From positions 1 to 7,515 of the forward strand of contig DIUH01000246.1 in assembly GCA_002428205.1 (NCBI GenBank): DNA of 7,515 nucleotides, read 5' to 3'. The stretch's first letter is position 1; each line of letters starts with the position of its first letter. Origin of the DNA: Planctomycetaceae bacterium UBA6163. GTDB taxonomy: Bacteria; Planctomycetota; Planctomycetia; Pirellulales; Pirellulaceae. Positions 5,464-7,515 of the stretch are shown in pieces. Position numbers and translations under genes: made by a program. The notes beneath the pieces were generated by a model that was not told where the DNA came from, did no database searches, and was given only the letters and a program-made list of their open reading frames with translations.

Positions 5464-6738
5464 ATGCGAATTCCCTCGTCCCTAACCGAAGACAACCTCT
5501 ATATTCGTCACAACAGGCGGACCAGGGGAAGGTCTCCATACCGCCTGCTGATGCGGCTGGTCCTGGCGATGGTCCTGGTCATTGCGGTCATGCGCCAGGC
5601 GGGGAATCCGCGGATTTACGAGGCCTTCTTCCCGCCGCCGGTTGTCGATATCGCTTCTCAGGCCCCCACGATCACGCCGTCGCCAACCGCTCGCCCCGGC
5701 GGCGGTGTCCTGGACGATGCTCGCACGCCAAATATCGACCTCAACAAGGCGATTTTGGCCCGAACAGAAAAAATGATGCTGGTGCTGGCAAATCAGTTGG
5801 ACAAGACGTTGGTCTTGCTGGGTGACGAAAAAAACGCCGAACTGATGTCACTGCTGGCCCAGTGGCGGACCGCTGGTGATATCGAAAATCCCGTCGTATC
5901 CGACGAATGGGCGGACCGACTTGACGAGGCCTTTATCCAAGCGGGCCAATCGGGTGAAGACCAGTCGGTCGAAAATGCGATTCAACCGCCGGGCTGGACC
6001 GCGGCGCCGGTCGTTCCGTTTCTGCAATCAGCCTTGGATCGCTGGGCGATCGCGCGAGTCGATCCTGCGGCGGTTTGGAAAGGTGTCGATTCGTTGGGGT
6101 TTTACCGTTTACTTGAAGACGATCCGGAGCGATGGTCGGAGGATGCGGCTAGCCGAACGAGCGTCATTTCGTTGATCCAGCAGCCCGATGTCTACTTGCG
6201 TCGGCGAGTCGTTTTGCTCGCTTCGGTGGCCAGGGTGGTCCGGCGCCCTGCCGCGAAAAACCCGTTTGGTGTCCAGCAGTACTGGGAGGTCTGGCTGCGA
6301 CCACGCGATGGCAGCGAGCGTCCTTTCGTGATGTTCACTCGCGAAGTTTCGACGGCGATTGCCGCGATCGGAGCCGATTCTGCGTTGTCCGACGGCCCTC
6401 AGGTTTGGGTCGATGGAATCTTTTTGAAACGGATCGCTTATCAATCGAGTCTCGGTCGCGAACTGGCCCCGGCGATCGTCGGAACTTTGCATGAACCGGC
6501 GGTGTCAAGCGACCAGCCTGACGTCGTGACTTCGTCGCCCACCGAGGGGTGGTTGTTGGTCGCCTTGTCCGCCATGATCGGCCTTTCGGCTGCAGCACTG
6601 ATTTTTTTCCAATCGGGAAAAGCGATCGCTCGATCACGTGCGCTGCGTCAAAAGACACATCCGCCCGCACCCTCGTTTCTCGCCTCGCTGGATCAGGCGG
6701 ATCACGGCGATGGCAAGCCCGGAGAAGGTCTGCCGTGA
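5464..6738 (+). CDS. Two-pass membrane protein with large extracytoplasmic domain, function unknown
   Basis: I do not recognise this 424-residue protein. It begins with a basic cytoplasmic tail (about 15-30, rich in Arg), then TM1 (about 29-43, LMRLVLAMVLVIAVM), a Pro/Thr-rich linker (55-80), and a helical region (about 88-240) with TEKMMLVLANQLDKTLVLL. A probable beta domain follows at about 243-340: RRRVVLLASVARVV, YWEVWLRPRDGSERPFVMF, PQVWVDGIFLKRI. TM2 is at about 363-382 (WLLVALSAMIGLSAAALIFF), followed by a basic cytoplasmic tail. Arg-rich ends on both sides imply that the middle lies outside the cytoplasm. The ATG at 5464 is the first usable start in frame, since the frame is closed by TGA at 5434-5436. 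It has no good ribosome site nearby; the strong AAAGGAG at 5421 is 36 bases away. Its stop overlaps the GTG start of the next gene, so the two are probably co-translated and may form a complex. Confidence 0.82.
   Translation: MRIPSSLTEDNLYIRHNRRTRGRSPYRLLMRLVLAMVLVIAVMRQAGNPRIYEAFFPPPVVDIASQAPTITPSPTARPGGGVLDDARTPNIDLNKAILARTEKMMLVLANQLDKTLVLLGDEKNAELMSLLAQWRTAGDIENPVVSDEWADRLDEAFIQAGQSGEDQSVENAIQPPGWTAAPVVPFLQSALDRWAIARVDPAAVWKGVDSLGFYRLLEDDPERWSEDAASRTSVISLIQQPDVYLRRRVVLLASVARVVRRPAAKNPFGVQQYWEVWLRPRDGSERPFVMFTREVSTAIAAIGADSALSDGPQVWVDGIFLKRIAYQSSLGRELAPAIVGTLHEPAVSSDQPDVVTSSPTEGWLLVALSAMIGLSAAALIFFQSGKAIARSRALRQKTHPPAPSFLASLDQADHGDGKPGEGLP
6721..6728 (+). promoter_or_regulatory. Ribosome binding site inside the upstream gene
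   Basis: GGAGAAGG lies within the last codons of the two-pass membrane protein gene. AAGG is six bases before the GTG at 6735. It supports the GTG start and translational coupling with the upstream gene. The alternative ATG at 6795 has no comparable purine tract. Confidence 0.55.
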
Positions 6739-7515
6739 ACACGCCTCCATTCTATCACGCGTTGATCAAGGTCGATCCGCTTTGCCACCTGTCCATGCTT
6801 TGCAGAGCCCTGCGGTGGCGGTTGGTGATCGCCGGGACGTTATTTTTGATTGGTGGATTGTCGCTGGGCACAATGGTCGTTTCCAGCCAATCCGCCCTTG
6901 CGCAAGAGTCGACACCAGCCGCTAATCGCTCGGTCCTGCAGTCGATCAGCGGATTTGATAAGCAGCGGATCGAGGCGGTTTCGGCTTGGTGGCGAAGACC
7001 CGAGGACCCGCAATCAATATCCGAAGCGGCCAAGTTGTTGTTTCAGGTCAATCGCCTCGGCCGATCGAGTCTCGCCAGTCGGCCATCGCGACCGATTTCA
7101 ACAGCAAGCGATCCGTTGACATGGGAAATCGGAGACGCGGTCGCGATCAGTGGTCGAGCGAAATCGATCGCCTCGGCTCGCATCACGGATGACTTAGCCG
7201 ATGTGCTGGAGTTTTCAGAGGTATTTCGCATCGAACTGGAGACCGACGACGGGACAACGCTGCGTGTGATCGCGACCTCGATTCCTCAGGCGTGGATCTC
7301 GCTTTGGTCGCAAACACAAACGCTGGACCAGCCGATGTCGGCCATCGGAATGGTCGTCTCCGCTGGCGGCGATACCGAACCGCGGTTGATCGCGACGCCG
7401 AATGTCGCTTGGTTTCCGGCCGCAGAGCGTTCCGAAGGTGCGTCGGGTATTCGCAGCCACTGGGCGCTGTTGGCCCAATACGGCTTCGATGTATCGATGA
7501 TCCAACAGCTCCGCA
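6735..7515 (+). CDS. Exported protein of unknown function, 3' end beyond the window
   Basis: Reading from the GTG at 6735 gives 260 codons without a stop up to the window edge, so only the N-terminal part is visible. The start overlaps the upstream TGA (GTGA) and has GGAGAAGG before it. Residues 1-56 look like a long signal peptide or membrane anchor: basic RALRWR (24-29), hydrophobic 30-50, ending SALA before QES. A helical segment follows (about 66-110). A beta-rich region is at about 129-228: IGDAVAISGRAKSI, EVFRIELETDDGTTLRVIA, MSAIGMVVSAGG, PRLIATPNVAWFP. A new helical segment begins near 240 (HWALLAQYGFDVSMIQQL). The beta region resembles residues 243-340 of the upstream protein in pattern, not in strong identity, so the pair may be distant paralogs or partners. 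An internal ATG at 6795 would still keep the signal peptide. No named family is recognised. Confidence 0.8.
   Translation, partial: MNTPPFYHALIKVDPLCHLSMLCRALRWRLVIAGTLFLIGGLSLGTMVVSSQSALAQESTPAANRSVLQSISGFDKQRIEAVSAWWRRPEDPQSISEAAKLLFQVNRLGRSSLASRPSRPISTASDPLTWEIGDAVAISGRAKSIASARITDDLADVLEFSEVFRIELETDDGTTLRVIATSIPQAWISLWSQTQTLDQPMSAIGMVVSAGGDTEPRLIATPNVAWFPAAERSEGASGIRSHWALLAQYGFDVSMIQQLR

Noticed and set aside
5412..5825. Plus-strand open frame of 137 codons starting before the two-pass membrane protein gene, with AAAGGAG just before an in-frame TTG (5433)
   Set aside because: It overlaps the membrane protein gene out of frame. Its sequence is low-complexity Gly/Pro/Arg-rich, as expected of a shadow frame, with no domain or signal. 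The possible leader role of its first codons is kept only as a finding.
224..6629. GCGATCGC octamers taken as evidence for a cyanobacterial origin
   Set aside because: Only three full octamers occur and the wider enrichment is of CGATCG. The exported TPR and unknown-family proteins fit a planctomycete better, and the word alone is not diagnostic.
1..7515. CRISPR arrays, tRNA/rRNA genes, transposase or phage genes, and toxin-antitoxin or defence systems
   Set aside because: No regularly spaced repeats, cloverleaf-like segments, transposase motifs or recognisable defence proteins were found on either strand.

Overview
The window reads as chromosomal DNA from a Gram-negative-type bacterium with an elaborate envelope. 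My best guess is a planctomycete of the Rhodopirellula/Pirellulaceae group. The reasons are moderate GC content (roughly mid-50s %, estimated by eye), long secreted TPR proteins built around an ExbB-like gene, large secreted or membrane proteins of no known family, and very frequent CGATCG words. No rRNA or marker gene is present, so this assignment is an inference.

Layout. The left edge (1-108) has no gene. It holds a short motif, GGTACCGGACAC, that resembles sequences I associate with dispersed repeats, and a small hairpin. Three genes then lie on the minus strand, transcribed right to left: a ~1011-residue exported helical-repeat/TPR protein (2303-5338), a ~343-residue exported protein with a small beta domain followed by TPRs (1079-2110), and a 286-residue MotA/TolQ/ExbB-family proton channel subunit with an extra signal peptide and an Ala/Pro-rich linker (109-969). 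A 125-bp intergenic region (5339-5463) separates these from two plus-strand genes: a 424-residue protein with two membrane segments and a large extracytoplasmic region (5464-6738), and a second exported protein that starts at a GTG overlapping the previous stop (6735) and runs off the right edge (at least 260 residues).

How they may work together. The minus-strand genes look like an envelope energy-transduction cluster. The ExbB-like subunit would use the proton-motive force, and the two periplasmic TPR proteins would be scaffolds or partners, by analogy with CpoB beside Tol-Pal or the TPR proteins beside the Myxococcus TolQ-like gliding motors. The ExbD/TolR partner needed for a working channel is not in the window and would be expected beyond the left edge. 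The plus-strand pair is tightly coupled, and the two proteins appear to share a beta-rich extracytoplasmic domain. I do not recognise their function.

There is no sign of CRISPR arrays, tRNA or rRNA genes, phage genes, a transposase or a defence system. All intergenic gaps are below 200 bp.
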